Source of the DNA: Rana temporaria
Taxonomy: Eukaryota; Chordata; Amphibia; Anura; Ranidae
Direction: 5' to 3'
NCBI RefSeq assembly: GCF_905171775.1
Contig: NC_053490.1
Coordinates: 155,254,469-155,318,468, forward strand
DNA length: 64,000 bases
In this document: one piece after another, positions 11,103-21,550 of the stretch
Layout: every line of letters begins with the position of its first letter
Numbering within the stretch: the stretch's first letter is position 1
Notes under the pieces: generated by a model
Seen by the model: the letters and a program-made list of their open reading frames with translations, nothing else
Database searches by the model: none
What the model was told of the DNA's origin: nothing
Translations under genes and position numbers: made by a program

Positions 11103-11204
11103 AAAGTGAATAGAATTCTAGGGTGTTTCATTAGGAAGGGATCACTAGCCGGAGGAAGGAGGCCCTTATTCTTCTATAAATATTTTTAGCTAGATCTCAT
11201 CCAG

Positions 11205-11350
11205 GCTGAGTTCACACTCCGGTGCATCCCTGTTTACCGTTTCAGGTCCTATTTCAATCAGAATCTTTGGCTGAATTTGGATCTGAAAAGGGCCAGAAGA
11301 CACATGGGACTCACTCCTGAGCCGCTCTGGAGATGTGTGAACTGGCTTCA
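11205..11350. repeat. Short MITE with GAGTTCACAC termini
   Basis: GGCTGAGTTCACACTCC at the left is mirrored by GTGTGAACTGGCTTC at the right, about 145 bp apart. It interrupts the CR1-like relic. The target duplication is not clear, so boundaries are approximate. Confidence 0.45.
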
Positions 11351-11384
11351 TTGAGAGCCGGTCACAATTTCCTGACATGCGAAT

Positions 11385-12520
11385 TGAGCGACAATTTAAA
11401 AAAAATATGCAATATTTTTTATTTTTTGCTATAAAAAATCCCCCAAAAATATATATAAAAAAATAAATTTCCTCAGTTTAGGCCAATACATATTATTCTA
11501 CATATTTTTGTTAAAACAATCGTAATAAGCGTTTATTGATTGGTTTGCGCAAAAAGTTATAGCGTTTACAAAATAGGGGATAGTTTTATGGCATTTTTAT
11601 TATTATATTTTTTTTACTAGTAATGGCCGCGATCAGCCATTTTTTTCGTGACTGAGACATTATGGAGGACACATCGGACACTTTTGACACATTTTTGGGA
11701 CCATTGTCATTTTCACAATGAAAAGTGCTTTAAAAATGCACTGATTACTGTGAAAATGACAATGGAAGTGAAGGGGTTAACCACTAGGGGACGCCAAAGG
11801 GGTTAAGTGTGTCCTATTGTGTGTTTCTTACTGTAGGGGGTGTAGCTGGACGTGTGATGTCACTATGACAGGGAACCGACGATCAGTGACACGCCACAGA
11901 GAAGAACGAGGAAGGTTTGTTTACACTCACCTCTCCCTGTTCTTCAGCTCCTATGACACGATCGCGGGACACTGGTGGAGATCGGGCCCGCGGGTCCCGC
12001 GGGCACGGTCACGGATCTCAGAACTAGGTCGGCTGGGCTCTTAAAGGGTCACTAAAGGATTTTTTTTTTTTAGCTAAATAGCTTCCTTTACCTTACTGCA
12101 GTCCTGGTTTCATGTCCTCATTGTTCGTTTTTGCTCTGATGTTGCTGTAATTTTGCTCTGTTCTGGACACTTCCTGGTTGTCTGTTTCCTGATGACCACA
12201 GTACTGGGAGCTTCTAGTTTCGTTTTCCAAACCATCACTTCTCTATGGCTCTATACAGCACAGAGGCAGGATAACATGCAAAAATGAAACTGAAACTACA
12301 GGTACATTATATGATTGATTCTTATCTTATTTTTTATCGTTTTTAAAAGGAATCAATTAACTATTATGTCTCTATACCCTGTAAACAGTCATTTGAGCAA
12401 AAAAAAACATTTCCTTTACAACTCCTTTACAACTCCTTTAAAGGCGACGTACCTGTACGTGCCTGTGCCCAGCCGCGCCCTTCTGCCGACGTATATCGGC
12501 GTGAAGGGGTCCTCAAGTGG
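11385..12520. repeat. TTAA-bounded abundant frog repeat (copy 1)
   Basis: This is one of at least six related copies in the window. Shared landmarks are GACAATTT, TTTTTGCTATA, CTCAGTTTAGGCC, GTTTATTGATTGGTTTGCGC, TTACTAGTAATGG, GACACATTTTTGGGACCATT and AAGGGGTTAA. The right end reads CAAGTGGTTAA. The left terminus is eroded. It has no coding capacity. It contains a nested TTAA MITE at 12045-12437. Confidence 0.75.
12045..12437. mobile_element. TTAA-flanked (piggyBac-like) MITE nested in repeat copy 1
   Basis: TTAA lies at 12041-12044 and 12438-12441. The ends AGGGTCACTAAAGGA and (reverse complement) AGGAGTTGTAAAGGA form imperfect inverted repeats. Excising the MITE restores CTCTTAAAGGCGACGTACC, a typical uninterrupted stretch of the host repeat. 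TTAA duplication is characteristic of piggyBac. Confidence 0.75.
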
Positions 12521-13051
12521 TTAATATGAACAGACTGAAGGAAAAAAGGGAGAGGTGAGGCATGATTGAAACCTTTAAATAAATTAAAGGTGTGAATAGT
12601 GTTTAGGGGTGTGTTTTTTCAATATGAAGCTAATATAAATAACACAGGGATATGACCTCAAACCCACCTTAGAAAGTATCGTCTCACCAAAAAAGTATCT
12701 GGCACTTATGACAGATTTCCAGCAGAGGTCGTGTGTCAGAGAGCAGTAAGTAGGTTTAAATGTGCCTGGGACAAGCGTAGATCTATACTTAAACAAAAAA
12801 GTTCCAAATAAATAAATAAATATAAAACAATGTGTCAGATTCAACGAATCACTTGGTCTTTTTCAGCCATTACTCGTCTATGCTTCTATGTCTATAGTTG
12901 CCCAGTTCTAACTTATTACCCTTCTTAAATAATAGTGCACCATCTACTGTATTCCAGTCATGTGGAACTGAAAAAAAATATTCTAAAAGTTCTTAATTCT
13001 TTAGGCAAGCAATGGCTGATGCCATCTGGGCTAGGTACCCTGCCTATCTTA

Positions 13052-13203
13052 AAGGGGTTGTAAAGGTTAGTTTTTTATTTTCTAAATAGGTTACTATAAG
13101 CTAGTGCATTGTTGGTTCACTTGCCTTTTCCTTCAATTTCCCTTCTTCGATTATGTTTTTCAAGTTGTCTATTGGAGTTTCTCTATTACCAGATCTCTTC
13201 ATC
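13052..13203. repeat. Partial TTAA-type MITE left end
   Basis: CTTAAAGGGGTTGTAAAGG begins a repeat whose end resembles the 12045-12437 and 46224-46528 elements. The rest is lost or displaced where the Harbinger transposon is inserted. Only the left part can be recognised. Confidence 0.45.
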
Positions 13204-13365
13204 TTAGGCCTTGTACTCACGACCGGATCTGTGCGCTGGAAACTGTCTGCCCGACAGTTTCCGGCGTACAAGGCTGATTTGTGTTTTGTTCCGCTGGCGT
13301 GTACACACCAGCGGACCAAATTACCGTCGTACCGGAACGCGTGCACGTAAACTACGTACGACGTC

Positions 13366-13373
13366 ACTATAAA
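13366..13373 (+). promoter_or_regulatory. TATA box of Harbinger transposase gene
   Basis: CTATAAAG lies about 325 bp before the transposase ATG, just after an ACGTCA (CRE-like) motif. It is the only TATA-like sequence between the left terminus and the start codon. Transcription would start near 13400, giving a 5' leader of about 300 nt. Confidence 0.45.
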
Positions 13374-13695
13374 GGGGAAGACCAAACTTAATGGCGCCGC
13401 CCTCTGTTCCTCTTTTGCTAGTTACGGGTTTGCTCGTGTTAGTGAAGGTTTGGTTAGAGCTGATTCGCGCTTCTCGGTCTCCAGGCTTTGACAGCGTGTA
13501 TTCACGGGTTCAGTGCGTGTGCTTGCGGTAACGTAGTTGTCATTCGGCTATAGGCTAGCAGGTTGTTTCTGCTTTAGCAGTTGCATCCTGTGCGCTCGTA
13601 TCTGTTTGTCACGCGTTTGTCGCAGGTAGTGCTGGATTTGCGAGTGCTTTCTGTTTCAGTGTGTTCTTGACTGACCAGCCGGCCGGTTTGAAGCC

Positions 13696-15357
13696 ATGAT
13701 GGAGCAGCAGCGTCAATTTTCGCGAGTTGGTGCTGTTTATGGGATGGCTGCTGGATATGTTCATTTGTCCAGTACTTTGGCCAGAAACAGGGGGCGGAGG
13801 CGTTTCTGGACCAAGAATTGGTTGCGCCAGCGTGACCAGTTCTCACATATGCCTCTGCTTAGGGAACTCCAGGAGAATAATCCTAATGACTTTAGGAATT
13901 TTCTCGGCATGACGGACCCCGTATTCAACAGTCTGCTGGAACTTCTGTCCCCCTATATCACGAGGCAGGACACTGTGATGCGCCAAGCCATCACGGCCGA
14001 GCAGAGGCTTATTGCCACGTTGCGGTACCTGGCGACTGGGAGGAGCCTGCAGGACCTCAAGTTCTCGACAGGCATCTCTCCGCAGGCGCTTGGGGTCATC
14101 ATACCGGACACGTGTGCTGCCATCATCAAAGTTATGCATGAGGAGTATATTAAGGTAAGTTTCCTGGCTGTAATAATGTGGCCAACTAACTTTATTTTTA
14201 TTTTCCCAGATATGCTGTGTGTTTAACTAACGTTACCTTTTCTCCCTATGCATGTTGATATCAGCTTTTACATGTTTTTTTCTTGACCTACCTGCATATT
14301 TGTCCCTTACCCAATATTAACCTGTCCAGCATGCTATCCTAGGGACAAACCCACCTTGCCATTTTTTAAAACAGGACTTTTTGTTTTTTGTGTCCCCCCC
14401 CCCCCCTTCAAACTTTTATTGTCCCCATCAGAGGGCTGTGGAGTCTCTTAATGAAGTGGCCCTATATATTTCATTTCCCAAATTCTCCATGCACATTTTT
14501 CTAATGCAATTTTAATACTTTGAAGTGTCACAAGGATGCTTGTAGGATGTTTTTATTCCAAAGTACTAAATCTCTTTTTTTGTTTGTCCCCACAGCTACC
14601 CTCCACACCACAGGAATGGCAGTCTGTGGCTTCCCAATTTGCCCAGCGGTGGGATTTTCCAAACTGCGGTGGAGCAATAGATGGGAAACACGTCCGCATT
14701 GTGCCCCCACCCCGCTCGGGGTCCTACTATTATAATTACAAGGGTTATCATAGTATTGTGTTGATGGCGGTGGTGTCGGCACAGTATGAGTTTCTATATG
14801 TGGACGTGGGGAAGAATGGCCGGATGTCTGATGGGGGAGTGTTCGCACGGACTGATTTCTATGATCGTCTCCAAGCTGGTGGTCTGGCATTGCCACCAGA
14901 TGAAGATAATGTGGAAGGACTTCCGTTTGTGTTCCTAGCGGACGAGGCTTTCGGGCTTGGTCCTCACCTCATGCGGCCTTTTCCCCAGAGGACCCTCACC
15001 TCAGAGAGGAGTGTGTTTAATTTTCGGTTGGCCAGGGCTCGGAGGGTAGTCGAGAATGCCTTTGGGATACTCACCAACCGGTTCCGCCTGTTCAGGACAT
15101 CGATACATCTGGCGGAATATAAATTGGACACCGTTGTATTTGCCTGCTGCATTTTGCACAACTTTTTACGCAGGCACTCCCAGACGTACCTACCCGACAT
15201 CGGTTCTGAGGCAAGACTACCCTCAGATCCCCTTCCCGGGCTGGACACTGGTCGCGCTGGCTTGGCCCCCCAATCAGCTCGTGAGGTACGCGACAAATAT
15301 GTTGAGTACTTCATGGGTCGGGGGGCCATTGCTATGCCAGATCATATTTCTTTCTAA
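13696..15357 (+). CDS. PIF/Harbinger DDE transposase (two exons: 13696-14154, 14596-15357)
   Basis: The predicted protein has 406 aa, a little longer than the usual 350-400 of HARBI1-like proteins. It cuts and rejoins transposon ends in the nucleus. Exon 1 ends AAG|GTAAGT. The intron ends TTTGTCCCCACAG and the frame continues in phase 0. The N-terminal half has the helical region seen in the family (NDFRNFLGMTDPVFNSLLEL, LRYLATGRSLQDLKFSTGIS). The catalytic core is a DDE_Tnp_4 domain: D182 in GGAIDGKH, D269 in FLADEAFG, and E306 in RVVENAFGIL. The conserved VGKNGRMSDGGVF block lies between the first two. The start is the ATG in GAAGCCATGATGG. No key residue is missing. AATAAA follows at 15392. 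Confidence 0.88.
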
Positions 15358-15359
15358 TT

Positions 15360-16160
15360 CGGCCCCCAAAGAAAGGAATATTCTCAAAAATAATAAATAA
15401 TTAGACCATTGGACTTTATACAGTTGTTTGTCATTAATGCTTTTTCTCTTTTTCTCTGTCTTCCTGGTTCTCTAACTAACTTCTTCAATTGTAATGCATA
15501 ATTGATTTCTCCACTTTTAGTAACTAACCACATTTTGCACAGTATTCACTCATCTACAAACAGGGTATTGAGTCTAGAAATAAGAAGCAACTCCATTTGT
15601 AAATTTTGAGGTCAAGTATTTTAATTTTTGCTTGTTCATGACCCCAAAAATTATTTTATATTTTTTTCATTACTCCCTGCTTTTGTACTTAGGAGTCTAC
15701 AAAATTTTTTTATTATTTTTTTTTTTCAGGTAATTCAACCAAAAATATTATGCAGATTATACATTTATTAACAAGTTCACATTTTTTTTTTATCAAATAT
15801 AGTTAGATTTATTGTTTACATATATATATATATATATATAGACTATTTTTGGTGGGGTGTTTACCGCCTTAATTTTTTTTTTTGGGCATATTTTTTATGC
15901 ACAAAAAACAATAATTTTTTAACCATTTTTTTTGTTTTTGGTGTGTTTTTCAAAAAGTAAATTTTTAGGTGAGATTTTGGAGTCAAATCTCTACTTCACT
16001 AAATTCAGTGATTAGAGAGATTTATAATTCTATATATATATATTTTAAATTTTTTGGCGTTGTTTATTCTTTATGGTCTAAACTTTATAGTATCCCAAAA
16101 TGTTCAACATGGTCAAAAAGAAACAAAATCCAATTCCAAAAATATAAAAACTCACAACAG
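15360..16160. other. AT-rich 3' flank of transposase gene
   Basis: This stretch of T- and A-runs includes a TA dinucleotide tract near 15820-15840 and a second, shorter one near 16033. Apart from AATAAA at 15392-15397, I see no coding or regulatory signal. It separates the plus-strand transposase from the convergent minus-strand Myb-like gene. Confidence 0.5.
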
Positions 16161-16189
16161 CAGTCAGTCATGGTGTGCTTTCACACTGG

Positions 16190-16443
16190 AACACGCCAAA
16201 ATTGGAAGATACACACATTCAGTGCAAACTCGCCAAATGTCATTGGTTCAACAGACAAATGGCCACATGTGCTATCTGACATCATGGGTGATCAATGTCT
16301 GTGTTCTGTGGGAGCAACCCCTTCCTCTCAACTACTTGAGGATGGAGGAGGGGGTTGGACCCACAAAGCACAGACATTAGATATTCTGTGATGGCAGATA
16401 GCACATGTTGGCACACTGTGTGTGTATCTTCAAATTTTGGCGT
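16190..16443. repeat. Foldback (imperfect palindrome) between convergent genes
   Basis: CGCCAAAATTGGAAGATACA (about 16193-16212) pairs with TGTATCTTCAAATTTTGGCG (about 16423-16442). Nested inside, ATGTGCTATCTGACATCA pairs with GATGGCAGATAGCACAT, and the block around CCCCTTCCTCTC pairs with GAGGAGGGGG. The whole 254-bp segment folds on itself. It may be a small nested foldback element or act as a shared transcript-end structure. Confidence 0.6.
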
Positions 16444-16500
16444 ATTCATTATTAAAACTGTAAAAATGTTTGTGGGGGCGGGGGATGGGCGGGGGGTGTT

Positions 16501-18236
16501 TCAGTCTTTGACACGGCCCATCATGTCAATAATGTTTTTAAAATTAGATTCGATGACCATCATTCTTTGCCGCATATTGTCCATTTCCGTGCAGCATTCC
16601 AAAAGGACATTTGTTAAATTCTCTTCCATGACAACCATCCTTTCACGCATATTGTGCATTTCAGTGCTGCACTCCATTACCTGCTGAATAATTATAGCAG
16701 CACTTGCACGTGAAAATATTGGCACACCATCCTCCTCCCCTAAAAAAAAATAAAAAAATGGCATTTACAACATTATTTTTCGATGAGGCCTATCTACATA
16801 TGTTTTTTTGAATCAAGCTAGGGTGACACTGACCTGATGGGCTTCTCCTTTCCACCTCTTCGACATCTTCTATCACTCCTCCTTCTTCCACCACCTCCCC
16901 ATCATCTTCTATCACTCCTCCTTCTTCCACCACTTCCCCATCATCTTGGACTCCTCCTTCATCCATCAATCCACCTTCTTTCAATTCGCCAAATTGTTCT
17001 TCCGCCACTTGCCCTTCATCTGCTATAACTTCTAAGTCCAAAATTACTTCTTCCTCCTCTCTTCCTTCCTCCTTTCTTCCTTCCTCCTCTCCTTCCACAT
17101 CCTCTTCTCCTTCCACATCCTCTTCTCCTTCCACATCCTCTTCTCCTTCCACATCCTCTTCTCCTTCCACATCCTCCTCCTCCTCCACATGTTGAGATGG
17201 CAGATTTTGGCCTTGTCTGGCCCTCTCTGCCTCCTCCAAATGCTGGCGACTTCTTTCCCCTGAAATAAACCAAAAAAAATGTAGACTCATCAGCACACAG
17301 ATATTGGAGAGCATAAATCGCACACATTGCTTAGAAGATGCTTTCATTTAGTTACTTTTATCTTTCACCAAACCTACATTTTGCAATTACTTCTATATGG
17401 CAAGCTCTGATCCTGCCCCTTTTTAGCAAAGTGACACACATGGATGTCCCCCCTAAACTGTATTTCTGGGAGACCCTACCAAAACCCATTTTTGATTTGG
17501 GGAGACACAGGTGCTCTGCATTGCAGATGTGAAAACATCTGCTTTATTACCACTGTTTTTAGAATGAATCCTGTTTGCCTTTCCCATTCTCATAATTTTA
17601 TTTTCTAGAACTAGCTTTTACACAATGTTTACAAACAAAGTTTTTGGCCAGTGAGCCATGTCCAGGTGTGTTGTTCCTGGAATAACCGAGCCTTTCTGAG
17701 AAACTATGTGATGTTACGTTGTTTACTAAGAACACTATTTGTAAATATGTTGGTATTTAGGTCATAAAAAATAAATGACAACATGTCTTTAAAATTACAA
17801 GCAGGCCAAGGAGGCAGATGGTGAAATATACATGGCAACACATTATTGCAGACAATCACCCCCCCCCCCCAACCCCAATATATATTTACTTACTTTTACG
17901 CAGAATTTTAAGTATTTTCTTCATCTGATGTGGCTCCCTCAATTTTAAGTCTGACCATCGTTTCCTCAGCTGTTCCTTGGACCTGGTGATCCCAAACAGC
18001 CTCTGCATTCTCCTCGCCACCTTGTCCATAATATGTGCCTTTCGGCGGTTAGGGGTCTTGTATGGCCCTAATTCACCATCATAGTCCTTCTTTCGCATGA
18101 TGTAAACTAACTCCACCATTTCCTGGAACCGCATATTAGTGGCTTTATATCTTCTTTGCCTTGATCGGGACGTCCCTGCCTCTGTCCCTTCACTTGTGGC
18201 ATGAGAGCATCGTGCCCGCTCGTGTGACATCGCCAT
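16501..18236 (-). CDS. Harbinger-borne Myb/SANT-like acidic protein (exons 18236-17894, 17259-16834, 16739-16501)
   Basis: The predicted protein has 335 aa. Exon 1 encodes a basic helical Myb/SANT-like domain at about residues 30-110 (RRYKATNMRFQEMVELVYIM, then KAHIMDKVARRMQRLFG, RSKEQLRKRWSDLK), close to the DNA-binding partner known from Harbingers. Exon 2 is highly acidic, with five copies of EGEEDV from an 18-bp DNA repeat (17090-17180), then EEGGVIEDDGEVV repeats. Exon 3 gives a Met-rich coiled-coil-like tail (MHNMRERMVVMEENLTNVLL). Donors AAAA|GTAAGT and CATCAG|GTCAGT and acceptors TTATTTCAG and TTTTTTAG keep frame exactly. Such partners bind transposon ends and bring transposase to the nucleus. 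MAMSHER is preferred as the start; a longer upstream frame would run into the promoter region. Confidence 0.75.
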
Positions 18237-18300
18237 CTTTCCTTTCCCACAGAGATTATGGGCGTGGAAAAGATGAATTCTTACGCCATGGGCGGAGAAG

Positions 18301-18540
18301 AGGGCGGCGTTTAATACATACGCGGAGTGTAGAGAATGCAAACAACGTGTTTACGTCGGTTACGCGGAGAATCTTCGAGCGCATACAGAACATACACAGT
18401 TAACGCCATATTTCCTAAACTCATTGATTAGGGGCCTCGCAAAGGTGACGAGGGCGGGGTTTAATAAATACGCGGAGTGTTTAAAAGGTGCACGCCGTGA
18501 TTACGCATCTTACGCGGTAATTAGGCGAGCGTGAGAAACG
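18301..18540. promoter_or_regulatory. Duplicated promoter module between divergent Harbinger genes
   Basis: A segment starting AGGGCGG(C/G)GTTTAATA and containing ATACGCGGAGTGT occurs at 18301-18385 and again at 18451-18535, exactly 150 bp apart in the same orientation. Both copies end with a GCGAGCG-like block after TTACGCGG. It lies between the Myb-like gene (minus) and the MADF gene (plus). TTTAAAAG at about 18479 could serve as a TATA element for the MADF transcript. Its leader exon would end at GAAG|GTAAGG (18559). Confidence 0.55.
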
Positions 18541-19169
18541 AGGAGCGAGAGACAGGAAGGTAAGGAAATTAAAAATGTGATCAGCAGAGGCCTTGAAAAT
18601 GTAGACACATGGGATGGGGGTTTGGGCTGTTGGTTGCACCCTTTTTAAGCTATTCTGTCTATGGGGTACCACAATGTTATTTTGGTATCCAAATGCTTTT
18701 GGACACCTCACAAAATAGAGATGTGAACAATGCTGTACCTCATTGACAAGTTTTTGAATGGTGTATTCAGATCAGGCAAAGTATTGTTCAAGTGTTGGTT
18801 GTACAGAGGTCATTAGGAAGTGTCTTTTATGTCATCCATTGTCAGGGGCATGAGATTTACACATGAAAGAGTGCCTAGATGAATACTGTCATTTGTAAGC
18901 ATTGTTTAGTTTTCTATATTAAAAATATTTACTGCAATGTTAACAATGGCTCTGCATCTAGCAAATCAATGTTTGGTACAAGCAATGCGGCCGAGCTGCC
19001 AATCATTGTTTAAACAAGAGAGACTGTGTTTGTAATTAGATATAGGTAATAAATTTGAAGACACATATTAGATCAAGGTCAACGCTGATCCTTTTGAATA
19101 TTTATTTTTCTGTGGTTTATGTTTTTGGAATCTAGACTCAAAAAGAAATATAATTTTTCAAAAAATTCA

Positions 19170-20476
19170 ATGGACCTCCTACAAACCAAGGAAGCTATAG
19201 AGGCCTTACTCCAAAAATATCAGGAGACGCCCATCCTGTGGAATTCCAAACACGCATTATATTGCAATAAAGAGGTACGAGCGGCAGCACTAGAAGAGCT
19301 AGCAAACTATATGCAAACTTGGGTGCCAGGATGCACTGCCAACATGGTGAAGGATAAACTTGCCAACCTCAGAAGCACATACAGGAGAGCATACAAAGCT
19401 AATAAAAGCAAAAAATCAGGAGCAGCAGCAAGACAAGCAAAGGAACCCAAACTGTGGTATTATAAACAGATGGCTTTTTTGCGGGACGAAATGGAAGGCA
19501 GGAAAACGATGTCGAGTCTTTCTTCCAACCTTTCCTCCATGCTACCTTCCAGCGGACCTTCCCCAGATGACCACAGCCCTGCAGAGTCGGAGGAAGAGGG
19601 CCTGGCTGACAGAGATGCAGATCTGCCACCCTTCGATGAGGAGGTATAGTAGTTTCCTCTATATTTCTTGCGTAAATAATTCTTGGTGGATTAATGATTA
19701 GATATTGTAAAAAAAAAGCCAAGCTGGGAAAAAGCAAAAAAAAAGGTGTTCAGACAAATAGGTGTCAGAGATGACAACTGCAGGGGTCAGAAGTAGAGTG
19801 TATTCAAGTAATAATGAACAGAAAATACTAAACGAAAAACATGAAAATGAGTGTGGTTTTATTTAGCGAAATTGTAAAAAATGTCCTTTTTTTTTCCACA
19901 CAGGAAGAAGAGATCAGCCAGGAGGTGGCAGATCCTCAGGTGTCTGTCAGCCAGGAGGAGGCCGGGGTCAGTGGCAGCCAGGAGGAGGCCGGGGTCAGTG
20001 GCAGCCAGGAGGAGGCCGGGGTCAGTGGCAGCCAGGAGGAGGCTGGGCCCAGTGGCCTGCAGCAGGTCCCCCCGGCCAGGAGAACCACCACCAGCCAGTC
20101 TTCTCCCCCCCAGGTGAGGCCATCAGGCCGAAGGAGGCAGTTGAGGCCTGTGGAGGAGGCAAGCCTCCGCATGATACAGGAGGCAAGCGCCATCATGAGG
20201 GCCCCCCTCAACCCCACAGAGGCCTTCAGTGCCTCATTGGCCCATGATTTAAATGAAGGGGAGGAGGACCAGAGAAGACTGGCAAAGGCCCTGATGAACC
20301 AGGTCCTTTGGTGGATGCAGAGGGGCCTGCTGACCCCAGAGACTGGGCTATGTGACCCGGCCCGGCTTGCGGAACACCATCCTCCTGCTGCCACATCGAC
20401 CCCACCTGCAAGACCCCGTGTTAGATCCGCTGGAAGGCTGCCTGGAGGGAAGGCTGGAAAGAGGAGGAAACGTTGA
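19170..20476 (+). CDS. Harbinger-borne MADF-domain protein (coding exons 19170-19643, 19904-20476)
   Basis: The predicted protein has 348 aa. Residues 9-105 form a MADF (Myb/SANT-like) domain. It starts IEALLQKYQETPILWNSKH and continues through MVKDKLANLRSTYRRAYK to LWYYKQMAFLRDEM. This domain binds DNA or partner proteins and is known from PIF elements and from genes derived from them. Exon 2 starts with a 27-bp tandem repeat encoding SQEEAGVSG three to four times, then a Pro/Ser-rich linker and an Arg/Lys-rich C-terminus. Donor GAGGAG|GTATAG and acceptor TTTCCACACAG join in phase 0. The ATG at 19170 is chosen because a likely acceptor (GGAATCTAG at 19127-19135) removes the in-frame ATG at 19119. 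AATAAA lies at 20694. Confidence 0.8.
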
Positions 20477-20699
20477 TTTTCTGCCTTCCATTTCCATCCA
20501 CATAAAGGACATCTTGTTTGTACTACCACAGTTTGGGTTCCTTTGTTTGTGTGCTGCTGCTTCATATTTTTGTGTTTGGCTCCTGAGGCTTGGAAGTTTA
20601 TCCTTCACCATGTTGGAAATGCAAGTTTGCATATAGTTTGCTATCTATTCTAGTGCTGCCGTTCTTTTTATTTTTTGTGATGACATTTGCCTGAATAAA

Positions 20700-21240
20700 A
20701 GGCTTTTTGCTTTCATTTGAAAACATGTCTATTGTTTGTTATACTGTGGGGATTATTAGGCAGCAAACCTTTAATAAATATACAATGGGTAATTTACAAA
20801 GGACACACTCCTTGGGGGGGGGGACATTTGGTGTGCCAACATGGTTTAATATTCTCTAATGAAACACAAAAAAAAAAAAAAAAAAAATTAAAAAATAAAA
20901 AAAACATGTAAAAAAAAACTATTTTAAATGGTGACATAACTAGAAACAACAAAAAAAAAAAGAAAATATGCACATTCCTTTACAAAAATGACTACTATAA
21001 ATTATGGAGGACCACCAACCAAAACACACGTCTGGCATAGAAAACATTATTAAAGGATTACATCACAAGCAAGAAATGTGACATTTCAGTATGGGACAAC
21101 TCTATTGAAATTGCATCAGCAAGAGAACGGGGTTATTCTAGCAAGAGAAGAATTAATAAAACGAGGCAAGAAAATGTGGTTTAGTGCGCCTTTTTAAGAC
21201 ATTGTTCTCTTGCTAGAATAAAAGGTTTGTAATGACGAAT
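20700..21240. other. AT-rich spacer with one inverted repeat inside Harbinger right half
   Basis: This stretch consists of A-runs and non-coding sequence after the MADF poly(A) signal. ATTCTAGCAAGAGAA (about 21133) and TTCTCTTGCTAGAAT (about 21205) form an inverted repeat about 75 bp apart. No gene is seen. Confidence 0.5.
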
Positions 21241-21339
21241 GTGCCATATCCCAAACAAACGCGAGTTTTACCTGAACGAGCGCTCCCGTCTCCTCATTTG
21301 GACTGAGCATGCGCGGGGTTTTTGTACGCTGCTTTTGTG

Positions 21340-21547
21340 TACAGACGACCGAACATGTCTGACGGACACGATTCCAGCAGACTGTTTTAAAGCAAGACCA
21401 GGAAACAGTTGTTCGTTGGAAAACGGTCTGGCCGACTATTGTTTGCTGGAATCCTGTACGTTGCTGCCTACACACGAACGAACATGTCCGCTGAAACTGG
21501 TCCGCGGACCAGTTTCAGCAGACATGTTTGGTCGTGAGTACGGGGCC
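21340..21547. repeat. Right subterminal region of Harbinger with terminal palindrome
   Basis: The last 60 bp form a palindrome centred on GGTCCGCGGACC, with AACATGTC(C/T)GCTGAAACT arms. Upstream, ATTCCAGCAGACTGTTTTAAA and TTTGCTGGAAT form another pair. The same arrangement closes the 8792-9293 MITE, and in shortened form the 55770-56008 MITE. These are probably the transposase binding sites. Confidence 0.65.
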
Positions 21548-21550
21548 TTA

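Larger units (their letters stand above)
9880..12960 (+). mobile_element. CR1-like LINE relic, split by inserted MITEs
   Basis: At 9970-10400 the plus strand, read through stops and shifts, gives DFSKVVETVPHNLI, a PVTSGVSQGSA-like block and SKCKMHLGRKNP. These are the order and motifs of the CR1 reverse transcriptase. The protein resumes at 11108-11200 (ILGCFIRKGSLAGGRRPLF), and a decayed C-terminal part lies at about 12540-12800. Insertions occupy 10408-11103, 11205-11350 and about 11385-12520. All frames are broken, so this is an old copy. Confidence 0.65.
13207..21547 (+). mobile_element. Autonomous PIF/Harbinger transposon, 8.3 kb, three genes
   Basis: The left end GGCCTTGTACTCACGACC and the right end (reverse complement) GGCCCCGTACTCACGACC match at 16 of 18 positions. 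Both are flanked by TTA (13204-13206 and 21548-21550), the 3-bp TWA duplication typical of PIF/Harbinger. Inside are a DDE transposase with one intron (plus), a MADF protein with one coding intron (plus) and a three-exon Myb/SANT-like protein (minus). Every predicted exon junction keeps frame, and no stop interrupts the coding parts. The copy is therefore young or recently active. The usual family layout is transposase plus one Myb-like protein; the third gene is the odd feature. Confidence 0.88.

Noticed and set aside
10572..11131. Overlapping open frames of 98-139 codons on both strands
   Set aside because: They fall within the GC-rich GGGCCAG MITE and its junction with the CR1 relic. No domain is visible and both strands are open by composition.
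19936..20565. 209-codon minus-strand frame opposite the MADF gene
   Set aside because: Shadow of the plus-strand exon 2 with its tandem repeat. The plus strand has the domain, splice sites and poly(A) signal.
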